Positions 50,197 through 61,632 of a stretch of DNA of 64,000 nt are shown here, one piece after another. Positions within the stretch are counted from its first letter, which is position 1; each line of letters begins with the position of its first letter. The DNA is from Dipteris shenzhenensis (taxonomy: Eukaryota; Polypodiophyta; Polypodiopsida; Gleicheniales): NCBI GenBank assembly GCA_047967505.1, contig CM106539.1, one strand, 5' to 3'. The notes under the pieces were generated by a model that saw only the letters and a program-made list of their open reading frames with translations, was not told the origin of the DNA and did no database searches. Both the position numbers and the translations under genes were made by a program.

Positions 50197-50573
50197 TGTT
50201 GAACGTCAAGGTGGTTTGCAAGGGATCCATGAAGGCATACGAGGAAGAGAATCACAGAGACGAGACAAGATATCTTCAATGACAAGGCTTCTCACTTTTC
50301 GTCACATCCATTACCCAAAACCATTAAATATGTAGAGCCTTTGAAAGATATCTTAGATCCACAAATCACTCTATGTATCACTTCTTCATTCTCTCAATCC
50401 ACTCATATGGCTCTCCACTTGACATCATGCCTTAGATCCCTCTCACACACATCGTCACACGAACCACTCACACACATGGTGTGTCACACACAAATACACT
50501 TACACAAGCACATACTTTGACACTCATATTTGCCTTTATTCTGTTGTACTCGGATAAGGCTTGTACTCCAACA
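50197..50573 (-). mobile_element. LTR (377 bp) flanked by both primer site and polypurine tract
   Basis: Ends are tgttgaacg (plus, left) and tccaaca (right). A primer site lies on the left and a C6 run (minus polypurine tract) on the right, so this single LTR served as 5' LTR for one internal region and 3' LTR for another. Confidence 0.75.
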
Positions 50574-50779
50574 CCCCCCTCAAGCGTTATCCTAGTATAC
50601 ACCTCCATGGATTAATCTATGCCTATGACATATTTCATTGGAGTGTAGTGACTTGGAGTAGGGTTGGTTTATGCATAGAAACAGACACAGAAACAGGTAA
50701 GACCTTGATCCCAACAGAAATTACAGAGGGGATTGCAGCTGGGAAGCAAACCAGCCACTAGAAGCCTGCAGGGAGGTGG

Positions 50780-51180
50780 ATGGAGATGGCAAGGGTAGGG
50801 GTGAGGTTGAGCAAAGTGGTTGGGGGCTGAGCGAGGGTAGGGATGGTGGAAGGACAAGGGGCTGAGTGGAAGTGGCTACTGGTGGCTGATCGGGATGTTT
50901 AGGGGCTGAACGGAAGGACTTGTGATGCTGAGCAAAGAGATGCTTGGTGAGGCTCAGCGGGTTAGATAAAGGCTCAGCCAAGAAACTTTGGGTGGCTGAG
51001 CAGGGTAACTAGGGGCTGATGGAAGGAGCTTGGTGATGCTAGAGCCAGGCGCTTGAGGGCTGAGCGGAGAGGCTTGGTGAGGCTGAGCGGGGTGGTTGGG
51101 GCTGAGTTGAGAGCCTTGGTGAGGCTAAGCAGGTTGGCTTGAGCTTGGGGTGGCTCAGCGGGGCAGCTGGGGGCTAAGCG
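50780..51180. repeat. Degenerate G-rich minisatellite with ggctgag core
   Basis: Units of about 30-40 bp built on ggggctgagcggagaggctt and ggtgaggctgagcgg repeat over 400 bp. Frames here are compositional. Confidence 0.8.
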
Positions 51181-51329
51181 CAGAGAGAGGTTTTGAAAGA
51201 CTTGGGCAAAGTCCAAAAAGGTCTATGAGACCAAAAATTGAATCACTCATGCTTGTACACCCTATGTAAGAGGAATTACACGTGTCTAGCACACCTCTAT
51301 GGTACGTACGGAAAATAAACAATGAAAAT

Positions 51330-52890
51330 AAAACTAGAATAGAGATGCATCCTAGAAGCCAATGAAACAACACACATGATGGTGATCGGCTGAAAACGTA
51401 GTACAGGTCGTCACAGATAATGCAAGTAACTGTCAACGCATGGGTGTACTGCTAGAGAGTGACTATCCACATATCTTTTGGACCCCCTGTGCACATAGGG
51501 ATCTCCTCAATGGTTGATCTCCTCGGTGGTTGACAAGGCACAGAGCATGGTGACTTTCTTGACAAGGAAGCATAGAGCCCTTGCAATTTTTCAAGAGCAG
51601 AGCTCCCATGAGATTCTTGTCTATCTTTTTATTGTCTTGTGACGCTTGGTAAAGGTGAAGCCTAACTTAAGGCGCATGGTAGTCAGTGAAGAATGGTTGA
51701 GCTGGGATAAGTCCAACAAACCAAAGGCATGTGCCTTTGGGAACATTGTATTTGATAGTGACTTTTGGCATGCAGCTGAGAAGATTGTGGGGATTGCCCC
51801 TTTTCAGCACCCTTCGACTTGTTGATAGAAAGAAAGAAAGAAAGATATTAACGTCCGCAGGAGGCCTCGCGGGCCTATGGGACAAGATATGGAATCAAGT
51901 AGCTCATACAAACCACTGTGGGCCGAGGCAAAAGGCTCACTAAGGCCCTTGCTGAGTACTAAAATGCTATACTAGTACAAAATAGCAAAAAAGTAGCAAA
52001 ATAGCATGAGGGTGGCATAAAAATATCAAGTGCTCAGAGCTAGAGTCCCAAGTGCATGAACCGGCTCCACGTATCCAGGCTCCATGGTGGCTCTCTGATG
52101 AGATGCAAAGAGCTCACGTATCTACATCTGCCGGGCTGTCTCCCGTGGTGGTGGAGGGCATGGTCTTCTCGATCTCTAGATCCAATGGGCTATGTCAAGG
52201 GTGACACCTCGCCTCGGTCCGATCTCCCCTGCAGAGAGCTGAAATGGGTCGAACCTCGATCCTCTGCGCTCCAATCGCCTGTCGCATCGTATACGGTCTT
52301 TGTGTCCCTTGTCCAACAATGTTGTGTCGGCTCTCTCCACCGATCCATATCTCTCTCATGTCAGCTAGCTCCTCCTCCTCTACCCTAGAGTGCCCTCGAG
52401 CTGAGTCAAATGCGTGCACCTTGTAGACAACAAGCGATTATGCCCTTGTGGGAAAAGAGATGGACATGGTTCCATAGGCTTATCCATGCAGTAGCACACA
52501 TTTTGCATCCTCTGTGGAGGAGGGAGGACCAACTGGATGATGCTGAGTTGAATGCACAGTGGACAGGTTTCCTTGAACGGGCATATATTGCAAGATGATT
52601 TGGAGAGCCAACTACTCTCATTTAGGGACTTCTTTGGGGAGTTTGGCTCAGCTTGTGCATGTCTGCGTGAAGCTCAGTTGAGGCCTCTTACCTGGAGAAA
52701 GAAGTATGGTTGGGGCACACTTGAGTTGAAGCACATTGCCCTTTGAGTCCTTTCACAAGATGGCTCATCCAATGCCTGTGAAAAGAATTGGAGTGTGTTC
52801 TCACTTTTACACACTAAGAAACGGAATAGACTAGGTACTGGACAACTTGATAGGTAATTTGTTAATTTTGTGTGTGAGCATTCAACATAG
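51330..52890 (+). pseudogene. hAT transposase relic (DUF659 type) split by a LINE
   Basis: The left part (51330-51826) reads VVQVVTDNASNCQRMG (RNase H-fold TDNAS motif), YPHIFWTPC, then KPNLRRMVVSEEWLSWDKS and ACAFGNIVFDSDFWHAAEKI, ending at LRLVD. A LINE (51827-52420) follows. The right part (52430-52890) reads AHILHPLWRREDQLDDAELN, FLERAYIARDDLES, then KKYGWGTLELKHIAL, VLSQDGSSNACEKNWSVF and KKRNRLGTGQL, the C-terminal dimerisation domain. Stops, a frameshift near 52598 and the insertion inactivate it. Such enzymes cut and paste elements with 8-bp duplications. Confidence 0.85.
51827..52420 (-). mobile_element. LINE family 1 3' fragment inside the hAT transposase
   Basis: The minus-strand tail is GAAA units at 51827-51844 (reversed TTTC). 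Coding sequence at 52195-52419 reads FDSARGHSRVEEEELADMRE, RPYTMRQAIGAQRIEVRPI and ALCRGDR, matching the 33.8-33.95 kb C-terminus. It is 5'-truncated at about 52420. Confidence 0.85.
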
Positions 52891-53330
52891 CTATTTTCCT
52901 CGGCTACAAAAAGCATGGAGCGTGCCATGTTCATGACTGTGCGCTGTCTCCTTTCGACACGAGCATTTTGGGCGGGCGAATTGGGAGATGTGAGATGGCG
53001 TTGGATACCATGCTCGTGAAGGAAATGAGTGAATTCATGGGAAATGAATTCACCACCATTATCACTACGAGCAATCCCAATAGGCTTCCCTGTTTGATTC
53101 ATGACCAATCGAGCCCAAGTAGCAAAGAAGGAAAAAGTGTCAGATTTCTCTTTCATGAAGAACACCCATTGATATCGAGAGTAATCATCCACAATTAAGA
53201 AGAAATATTGTGAGCCATTTAATGAAGGAACAGGAGATTTGCCACTAATGTCAAGGTGGATTAGACGCAATATCTCAATGGCTCGAGAAGTGGAATGAGA
53301 AGGAAAAGGAGTTCTGCTTTGTTTGCCTAA
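52700..53330 (-). pseudogene. Copia integrase core
   Basis: Minus strand: MRLIHLDISGKSPVPSLNGS, FLIVDDYSRYQWVFFMKEKS (catalytic D of DDYSRY), GIARSDNGGEFISHEFTHFL (second region with SDNGGEF), HGIQRHLTSPNSPAQNARVE (third acidic residue E). The D,D,E set is readable. The frame opens at 53270 and becomes unrecognisable past about 52860. The left end runs into the hAT transposase relic of the other strand. Confidence 0.87.
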
Positions 53331-53357
53331 TTGGCATGGACGGCAAATATCTTTGGC

Positions 53358-53848
53358 TCATGATAATTGAGGTAGGCCATCAACCAAATGATCCCGAGAC
53401 ATTTCATATAAAGAGTCATAGGACAAATGTCCCAGTCGATAATGCCACAACCCTTCTGTGTCAATCAGATCTTTCAGGGTAGCAAGACCATGAAGCCGAT
53501 GAAACTCAGAGCCGGTATTAGAGGGAGTCTCAAGAAATTGTGTCATGAGGTACAGACCATGAGGTTGGGCTTCGCCCTGAGCTAAAAGGAGTCTTGATGT
53601 CTCATCTATGATTTCGACATGCGTCTTTGTAAATAGCACCGCGCGACCAAGAAGGCAAAGTTGATGGACGGAAAGAAGATTGACCCCTAATTGGGGGACA
53701 TAAAACACTTGATCCAACTGAGCAAGATTGGGGCCTTTGTCGGTATCAAATTTGATTGAACCAACGCCACGAATAGGAGCGACAGAGTTATTGCCACAGG
53801 GGACTCCCCCTGTTGCCGGTTGGCGAGAAATGAAGAGTCCCAACAGTG
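53358..53848 (-). pseudogene. Copia protease end and GAG-pre-integrase domain
   Basis: VPCGNNSVAPIRGVGSIKFD, NLAQLDQVFYVPQLGVNLLS, LLAQGEAQPHGLYLM and LWHYRLGHLSYDSLYEMSR, the zinc-binding GAG-pre-integrase part of Copia pol. Open frame through this stretch; foldback elements interrupt the protease just upstream. Confidence 0.85.
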
Positions 53849-54208
53849 TTTGGGGCATGGAGAGACATTCCCCCAAAAAAATTTTGAAAAAAAATGGCCA
53901 GATGGCCCTAGGTGTGAGCAAGTGCGACTTTTGGCCAGACGGAGACGGGATCCCCACCAAAAGTCGCGCCTGATCACACCTAGGGCCATTTGGCCATTTT
54001 TTTTCAAATGTTTTTTGGGGGAGGGGAACAGTATTTGGGGCATGGAGAGACATTCCCCCAAAAAACATTTGAAAAAAAATGGCCAGATGGCCCTAGATGT
54101 GAGTAGGCGCGACCCTGTCTAGCCAAAAGTCGCTCCTGCTCACACCTAGGGCCATCTGGCCATTTTTTTTCAAGTTTCTTTTGGGGGAATGTCTCTCCAT
54201 GCCCCAAA
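53849..54208. mobile_element. Two tandem foldback (MITE-like) elements inserted in Copia protease
   Basis: The right unit (54034-54208, 175 bp) is an almost perfect palindrome: tttggggcatggagagacat at one end and its reverse complement at the other, arms of about 80 bp, loop of about a dozen bases. The left unit (53849-54033) is a diverged copy whose right end has changed. No coding capacity. Confidence 0.85.
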
Positions 54209-54950
54209 TATTGGTTCTCAACAAATCAAGGATGCCTAATAGTTTTTTTTTTGGGGGGGGGGGGGGGGGGTCAAGATTGCCTAATATTTTTCCAAATCAT
54301 CTTTTTCTCTTTTACTTATTGGGAACCACTATTTGGGGCTCAATCTTGTTGAAGCCTAGTTCAAGTGGTTGCCTTTCTTTTTTTACATAATACTTGTTCT
54401 TCTTGGCTCAACTGATTTTTTGTATAGATGTGTGGCTAACGGGGTGTTTTAGTGTTCATTATAGAGAAACTTGCTAATCACCAGGAAGGGGCTGATTAGG
54501 GGCAAGAAGTAATGTCATAAGACACAACAAAGTCCTCCTAACCAAGCATGCATTTGGGCCAAACTTACATTGTTTGATCCAATTGCACACCGACATGTAC
54601 ATTGAGACTAAGAGGCCTTTTTGAAATTGAGTTTTGGGTAAACTTCAAGAAGCAGCAAGAATAAGACAACAATAATAAAACAATATAGATTATGATTTTA
54701 CTTTATTTCATGAGAATGATAACATTTATTTATTTTAAAATGAAATAATATCAATTACCATAGAAAGGGCAAGTACAAGCAACCTCCATTGGGGAGCCAA
54801 AATATAGTGTCTACAAAAGGACACACTATAATATAATAGGTGTTCTCTAAAGGAAAAGAACACATACAAGACACATAAATGTTGATGGGTATAGTGGTAA
54901 ATGCTAAAGAATGACCACTTCCATCACGTTGAAGAAGATTCTTCCCTCTA
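54209..54950. other. Insert between protease halves, no gene
   Basis: Contains a T run then 18 G at 54253-54270 and A/T-rich DNA; no terminal repeats identified. Confidence 0.45.
54253..54270. repeat. Poly-G tract, 18 bases, after a T run
   Basis: Uninterrupted G18 preceded by T10. Confidence 0.97.
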
Positions 54951-54959
54951 CCTTTGATT

Positions 54960-55800
54960 GCCTCAATGTTCTATCCATCCATGCTCAAGTTCCTTGAAAT
55001 CCAATCGCGATTACTTCCACATATCACGATGAGGGGTCATATGATGACTGGCTCCACTATCCACAATCCAAGGGGCTTTATGGCCACATGGTAGAGTATG
55101 AAATGCTGATCCAGATATGGATGGGGAGGAGTCAAGCTCGGTGATAAGGATCAAGGCCTGGGAAGTGAAGTCTAGAGAATCTCCACTGGACCAGTCAGAC
55201 AGGCCTTCGAGAGTGATGAAGGGAGGGGATGGGGTGAACTGATTAGTGACATGGCCCTGTGGTCTCCAAGGGCCAGCATTAGGTGGAGGAGGACCACTCC
55301 TAGGGCGCCAACGACGTGGCAGAGGAGTCGTGTTGGGGGGATGTGGGAGAATGCCTTTGGCTTTGGAGCGACATTCGTCATCAACATGCCCAACTTTCTG
55401 GCAATGCTAACAAAACCGGCTCTTTTTGGGAAGGTTGTGCCAGGCGGGTTTAATACAGGAGGAATTATTGGAGTCAGGAGTGGGAGAGGGCTTCCCGGAG
55501 CTGTGTTGATCTTTTTGAATCCCAGAGAGAAGAGCCCCCTCTGAAGCAGGAACACTATGTTTTTGGTGAACCTGAGAGTAGAGACGAGCATAACGCAAGA
55601 GTTGACATTCGAACTCATAAAAGGTAGGAAGGGAGGGTTGAGAAATAATTTGCTGCATAAAACTAAAGTATTTAGGTGGGAGTTTGTTCAAAAAGAAAGT
55701 AACTTGGTCATCCTCGGATTTGGGAGGACCAATTGTGGCAAACTCAGCAATTCACCGCCAATAGTCTGCCAGCTTTACCTTGAGATCATCATCAGCAATG
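54960..55800 (-). pseudogene. Copia gag nucleocapsid and protease start
   Basis: Minus strand: gag end with LRYARLYSQVHQKHSVPASE, a damaged knuckle HCQKVGHVDDEC (first Cys followed by a stop codon), then PWIVDSGASHHMTPH, the Copia protease active site D-S-G. Same orientation as the pre-integrase and integrase blocks at 52.7-53.8 kb, so they are parts of one element split by 1.1 kb of inserts. Confidence 0.83.
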
Positions 55801-55855
55801 ATCTATTTTTGACTATTTTTGATCGCTCCACTGCAAACCCTATCGTTTCTCTATA

Positions 55856-55868
55856 TGGTATCAGAGCC
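55856..55868 (+). other. Primer-binding site (tRNA-iMet type)
   Basis: TGGTATCAGAGCC after the ctata LTR end. Confidence 0.88.
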
Positions 55869-56006
55869 ATGGTGATCTAAACACCCCAGATCTCTAGTGA
55901 TCTAAAGATTCTGCTTCTTCATGGAGGCCATAAGTACGAGGAGCATCACTCCTATGAACATATCAGTTTCCTCTTCATTCTGCTGCGCACTACGGGAGAG
56001 AACTCC

Positions 56007-56115
56007 ATCTTCTACTCCCATCCCTCCCCCCCTTTCTTACCTCCATCTTCTACTCCCATCCCTCCCTCCCTTTCTAACCTCCATCTTCTACTCCCATCCC
56101 TCCCTCCCTTTTCGG
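56007..56115. repeat. Three tandem copies of a ~38-bp C/T-rich unit
   Basis: ccatcttctactcccatccc followed by tccctccctttctaacct is present three times; the right-hand partner element has two copies (59160-59240). Confidence 0.88.
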
Positions 56116-56866
56116 TTTCAGGCTTGACCCTCCCCATTCCTTCGAACAAGGAGGTCATGATCCTTCACCTCTACCACCATCGGCATCGACTTCCAGGATC
56201 TACAAGTTCTTCCTAGGCGGGACCTTTCTGTTCAGATGTGTCTTGATGACTGTTGTTTTGAATCTTGTCCAGCATGGAGGTGGGGTAGACTCCTCTCTCC
56301 CGAGGTCCAAGATCGGGCACACACTGGCTCACTGTTCAGCTACGACCTCTTCCTTTGGCGGAATCCCACCATCTTTGGATTATCAGTGCTGCTACGAGAT
56401 ATTTGTTCTTTACCTTTGCTTTTCCCTCCACCTTTCGGCGGTGAGAGGGGGTGGCTTATTCTCTCGAGCTTCACACTGTTCTTATTTTTGCTGATCATAC
56501 GTGTAACTCAGGCACTTGAGGAAGTGAACAATTCCCTTGCAAGGGCACTCCTCTTGTGACCTTCTCTGCATTTTTGCATTGCATCTCTTGGGCATTTCGC
56601 AAGGATAGCCACCGTCGACATCTCTACACGAAGCTCCAAGCACACAATGTCTGCCCCTCCAAATTGGCAATTGAGAGGGGGTGTTAAGCAACTACAATAC
56701 CCAATTTAGGGGCAAACAAACCAGCAGCCAGCAGGGCCATGCTGTCGGCCATAATCAGGCCAACCAGCTGGTAGCTGGTCTGGCCGACCCAGAACTGGCC
56801 GACTAGTTGGCCGACCAGCTGGCCAGCCCACCGACCAACTGGCCGACCTCCTGGGTCAGGCCTATA

Positions 56867-57800
56867 AAAGACTCCCTACCCCCTCACTCTCAGTGGATTG
56901 GACCTGCAGCTGCTCCTCACCTCCTCCATCCTTTGCTGCAGCCCCTCCTGCCGAAACTCCTCTGTCTCTCTATTCCTCTCCTTCAGATCAAGCCCCGGAC
57001 CTCCATGCTCCAGATCTACTCCTGACTGCTGCCTCTCGAGCTACTGGGAGGACTGTGTTTCGCTCCCTCTGCTACTATCTTTTCTATAGTTCCTCTACAT
57101 GGAATCATATTTCCGATTCGCCTCAGCCACGGTCCTTGAGACACGACGGCTTGAGGTTCTTGTATTCAGTTTTTTATATTACCGACAGGCACTATGTTTT
57201 CTGAGTTCCATTCTTCAATTGTGTCTGAGTATCGTCTATTTTTTATCACTCCACTACTGCAAACCCTATCGAAGACTCCCTACCCCCTCACTCTCAGTGG
57301 AGTGGACCTGCAGCTGCTCCTCACCTCCTCCATCCTTTGCTGCAGCCCCTCCTGCTCCAGATCTACTCCTCTGCTCCAGTTCTACCCCAACTCCTCTGTC
57401 TCTCTATTCCTCTCCTTCAGATCTAGCCCTGGATCTCCAGCTGCTGCTCCAGATCTGCTCGTGACTACTGCCTGACAAGCTTCCACATTTCTCCTCTTCA
57501 TCTGCTGCCATCCTCTCCTACCTCTAGGGCAGCTCCAGCCCTTCATCATCTTCGTCATCATCGAGCTACTCGGAGGACTGCGTTTCGCTCCCTCTGGTGC
57601 TATCTTTTCTACAGTTTCTCTACATGGAATCATCTTTCTGATTCGCCTCAGCCACGGTCCTTGAGACACGACGGCTTGAGGTTCTTGTATTCAGTTTTTC
57701 ATATTACCGACAGGCACTATGTTTTTTGAGTTCCGTTCTTCAGTTGTGTCTGAGTATCGTCTATTCTTAATCGCTCCACTGCAAACCCTATCGTTTCTAT
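56867..57800. repeat. Partial LTR duplication
   Basis: Blocks starting aagactccctaccccctcac at 56867 and 57272 both run to gcaaaccctatcg near the LTR end. The second is longer by about 120 bp. Confidence 0.85.
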
Positions 57801-60136
57801 ATAGAAACGATAGGGTTTGCAGTGGAGCGATCAAGAATAGACAATACATATAGAAACGATAGGGTTTGCAGTGGAGAGATCAAAAATAGACGATACTCAG
57901 ACACAACTGAAGAACGGAACTCAGAAAACATAGTGCCTGTCGGTAATATGAAAAACTGAATACAAGAACCTCACGCCGTCGTCTCTCAAGGACCGTGGCT
58001 GAGGCGAATAAGAAAGATGATTCCATGTAGAGAAACTGTAGAAAAAATAGCAACAGAGGGAGCGAAATGCAATCCTCCGAGTAGCTCGATGATGACGAAG
58101 ATGATGAAGGGCTAGAGCTGCCCTAGAGGTAGGAGAGGATGGCAGCAGATGAAGAGGATAAATGTGGAAGCTTGTCAAGCAGCAATCAGGAGCCGATCTG
58201 GAGCAGCAGCTAGAGGTCGAGGGCTAGATCTGAAGGAGAGGAATAGAGAGACTAAGGAGTTGGGGTAAAACTGGAGCAGAGGAGTAGATCTAGAGCAAAA
58301 GGGGCTGCAGCAAAGGATGGAGGAGGTGAGGAGCAGCTGCAGGTCCAGTCCACTGAGAGTGAGGGGGTAGGGAGTCTTTTATAGGCCTGACCCAGGAGGT
58401 CGGTCAGCTGGTCGGTGGGCTGGCCAGCTGATCGGTGGGCTGGTCGGTGGGCTGGCCAGCTGGTCGACCAACTAGTTGGCCAGTTCTGGGTCGGCCAGAC
58501 CAGCTACCAGCTGGTCGTCCTGATTCCGGCCGACAGCATGGCCCTGCTAGCTGCTGGTTTGTTTGCCCCTAAATTGGCGATTGTAGTTGCTTAACACCCC
58601 CTCTCAATTGCCAATTTGGAGGGGCAGACATTGTGTGCTTGGAGCTTCGTGTAGAGATGTCGACGGTGGCTATCCCTGCAAAATGCCCAAGAGATGCAAT
58701 GCAAAAATGCAAAGAAGGTCACAAGAGGAGGGCCCTTGCAAGGGAATTGTTCACTTCCTCAAGTGCCTGAGTTACACGTATGATCAGCAGAAATAAGAAC
58801 ACTGTGAAGCTCGAGAGAATAAGCCACCCCCTCTCACCGCCGAAAGGTGAAGGGAAAAGCAAAGGTAAAGAACAAATATCTCGTAGCAGCACTGATAATC
58901 CAAAGATGGTGGGATTCCGCCAAAGGAAGAGGTCGTAGCTGAACAGTGAGCCAGTGTGTGCCCGATCTTGGACCTCGGGAGAGAGGAGTCTACCCCACCT
59001 CCATGCAAGACAAGATTCAAAACAACAGTCATCAAGACACATCTGAACATAAAGGGTCCCACCTAGGAAGAACTTATAGATCCTGGAAGTCGATGCCGAT
59101 GGTGGTAGAGGTGAAGGATCATGACCTCCTTGTTCGAAGGAATGGGGAGGGTCAAGCCTGAAACCGAAAAGGGAGGGAGGGATGGGAGTAGAAGATGGAG
59201 GTAAGAAAGGGAGGGAGGGATGGGAGTAGAAGATGGAGTTCTCTCCCGTAGTGCGCAACGGAATGAAGAGGAAACTAATATGTTCATAGGAGTGATGCTC
59301 CCCGTACCTATGGCCTCCATGAAGAAGCAGGATCTTTAGATCACCAGAGATTTGGGGTCTTTAGATCACCATGGCTCTGATACCATATAGAGAAATGATA
59401 GGGTTTGCAGTGGAGCGATCAAAAATAGACGATACTCAGACACAACTGAAGAACGGAACTCAGAAAACATAGTGCCTGTCGGTAATATGAAAAACTGAAT
59501 ACAAGAACCTCAAGCAGTCGTGTCTCAAGGACCGTGGCTGAGGCAAATCAGAAAGATGATTCCATGTAGAGAAACTGTAGAAAAGATAGCAGCAGAGGGA
59601 GCGAAACGCAGTCCTCCGAGTAGCTCGATGATGACGAAGATGATGAAGGGCTGTAGCTGCCCTAGAGGTAGGAGAGGATGGCAGCAGATGAAGAGGAGAA
59701 ATGTGGAAGCTTGTCAGGCAGCAATCAGGAGCAGATCTGAAGCAGCAGCTGGAGGTCCATGGCTAGATCTAAAGGAGAGGAATAGAGAGACAGAGGAGTT
59801 GGGGCAGAACTGGAGCAGAGGAGTAGATCTGGAGCAGAAGGGGCTGCAGCAAAGGATGGAGGAGGTGAGGAGCAGCTGCAGGTCCAGTCCACTGAGAGTG
59901 AGGGGGCAAGGAGTCTTTTATAGGCCTGACCCAGAAGGTCGGCCAGCTGGTCGGTGGGCTGGCCAGCTCGTCGGCCAGCTGGTCGATGGGCTGGCCAGCT
60001 GGTCGGCCAACTAGTCGGCCAGTTCTAGGTCAGCCAGACCAGCTACCAGCTGGTCGGCCTGATTCTGGCCGACAGCATGGCCCTGCTGGCTGCTGGTTTG
60101 TTTGCCCCTAAATTGTGGGATTGTAGTTGCTTAGCA
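57800..60136 (-). mobile_element. Short LTR element, right arm of a palindromic pair
   Basis: Complete minus-strand copy: 5' LTR 59386-60136 (751 bp), primer site 59374-59385, internal region 58597-59385 (about 790 bp), polypurine tract 58597-58610, 3' LTR 57800-58596 (about 797 bp). LTRs carry a cctataaaagactcc promoter and a ggtcggccagctggtc minisatellite. No gag or pol domain. Confidence 0.88.
59374..59385 (-). other. Primer-binding site (tRNA-iMet type)
   Basis: Minus-strand TGGTATCAGAGC between internal region and 5' LTR. Confidence 0.88.
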
Positions 60137-60540
60137 TTATTAAGTTTGGAATTTGAAGTTTAAGGGTCTACACTCTAGAGATTGTCAGATTGTCTACATA
60201 GGAGAAGTTTACTGAAAAGTTGATTTCTGTCCAATGAAATCTGATAGTTAAGGTTTACTGATTTCTGTCTACAGTTCTAAATACTTTCAAAATCAATCAT
60301 CATTGGCCATTATAGGCATTCTATGAGGTTTTCCTGTGTGCTTTTAGCTAGTTTTGCACAGTTTTAGCATACTAGATGTATGCAGGGCATAAAATATGTA
60401 TTTTTTAGACCAAAAAATACAAACTGGTTTTTTGAAACTCACCTGTTTTTTTAAAACTAGTTTTTTGAAACTGAAACTCCACCTGTTTTTTTGAAACGCT
60501 TCACATTTTGCCATTCTGAAACGTTTCATTGAACCATGCA
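60137..60540. other. EF-P intron sequence without recognised gene
   Basis: A/T-rich; repeated ttttttgaaac words near 60420-60500; no gene seen. Confidence 0.4.
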
Positions 60541-60920
60541 ACAGAGCCAGGTCAAAGGGCAGCCAATCAGGCAATTAGACAGACCACTAGGTCGGGTCCC
60601 AACAGACTGGTGGGTCTGGAAAAGTCAGCTAATTTAGGGGCTGACTGGTCGGAAATTTCAGGGTCTCTTGGCCCTATAAAAGGGAGCCCTTCAGGGCTCA
60701 TTAGCTATCCATTAGTTGAGCAAATTTTGGAAGCACTTCAGCCTGGTTCAAGGTGCCATCGAAGAGGATAAAAAGGCACCACGGGAACTGGCTGAGTGCA
60801 GCATACAAGGAGCTTAGAGGTCTTCACCATCGGCTGCCCTCGTAGCAGCAAGGAAGACAGGATCACAAAGGGAACTTGGGTGAAACCGGCCTTCGGAAAA
60901 TCCAAAGGGCAGTGAAGAGA
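60541..60920 (+). mobile_element. LTR-like sequence with TATA box
   Basis: Contains ccctataaaagggag (TATA about 60673) downstream of ctgactggtcgg and similar words, like the LTR promoters at 56.8 and 59.9 kb. Ends are not defined. Confidence 0.35.
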
Positions 60921-61600
60921 TAACAACCAGCAAATACTTAACTTTCAGCGATAAAGAAAAAATATCAGGCTCAATATCTAGGAGCTAGATTGCCCCTGTC
61001 TGCATAGACACAAGATTGGCAAAACTTAGCGCGCCTTTCTGTATTTCTTTATCGTTTATTCACACTCTCATGCGTCCAACCAAAAGCAACCAACTGAATA
61101 ATCCGTCCACAGTCACTTTCGTCCTACTATGCAAACAGTTCTAGTCTCAAAAAGGCATCCCAGTCTAGTGCAAAATTCCATAGCAACCTTTCTTCCGTAT
61201 CTGGCTGATAAGTTCTAACCCGGCAGCTCCAAGGGAGTCCTGGCAGGAGAGAAAATCAGCCAAGTCTGTCCTAGCTACTCTAGAAGAGTCGTGGTAGGAT
61301 AGAGACCAGCAAAACAGCCAACCCTGGCTGTCCCTGGCTCACAGAAAGGTCAATTGCAGCAAGGCATGAGATTCTGAAGGCTTTGAGGTAGCTGTAGGGC
61401 TTCTGGGAGGCAGATAACTGATCACAGGGCTTGGGAACCCTGGAGCAGCAGCAAGCAAGTAGGCCAATTGATCTGGAGCAGTTCCCAAGAAGTTTGGCAG
61501 TCAAAATCAGTAACAACAGTCCTAGAGAAGTGAAAAACAAGAAAAAACGATTTCCTTCTGTTACCCTTCTGGCCACTTTGTAACACACAAATGGCCATGC
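60921..61600. other. EF-P intron sequence without recognised gene
   Basis: Nothing recognised; it lies where the integrase of the adjoining Gypsy element should be. Confidence 0.4.
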
Positions 61601-61632
61601 ATCAACAGAAAACCATCTCGGAGTGCATTTCC

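Larger units (their letters stand above)
55812..57801 (+). mobile_element. Short LTR element, left arm of a palindromic pair
   Basis: The 5' LTR is reduced to its last 44 bp (55812-55855). Primer site at 55856-55868, internal region of 826 bp with a methionine-led frame (MEAISTRSITPMNISVS) but no gag or pol domain, polypurine tract at 56672-56681, and 3' LTR at 56682-57801. The 3' LTR is enlarged to 1,120 bp by an internal duplication (from 56867 and again from 57272). Non-autonomous. Confidence 0.85.
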
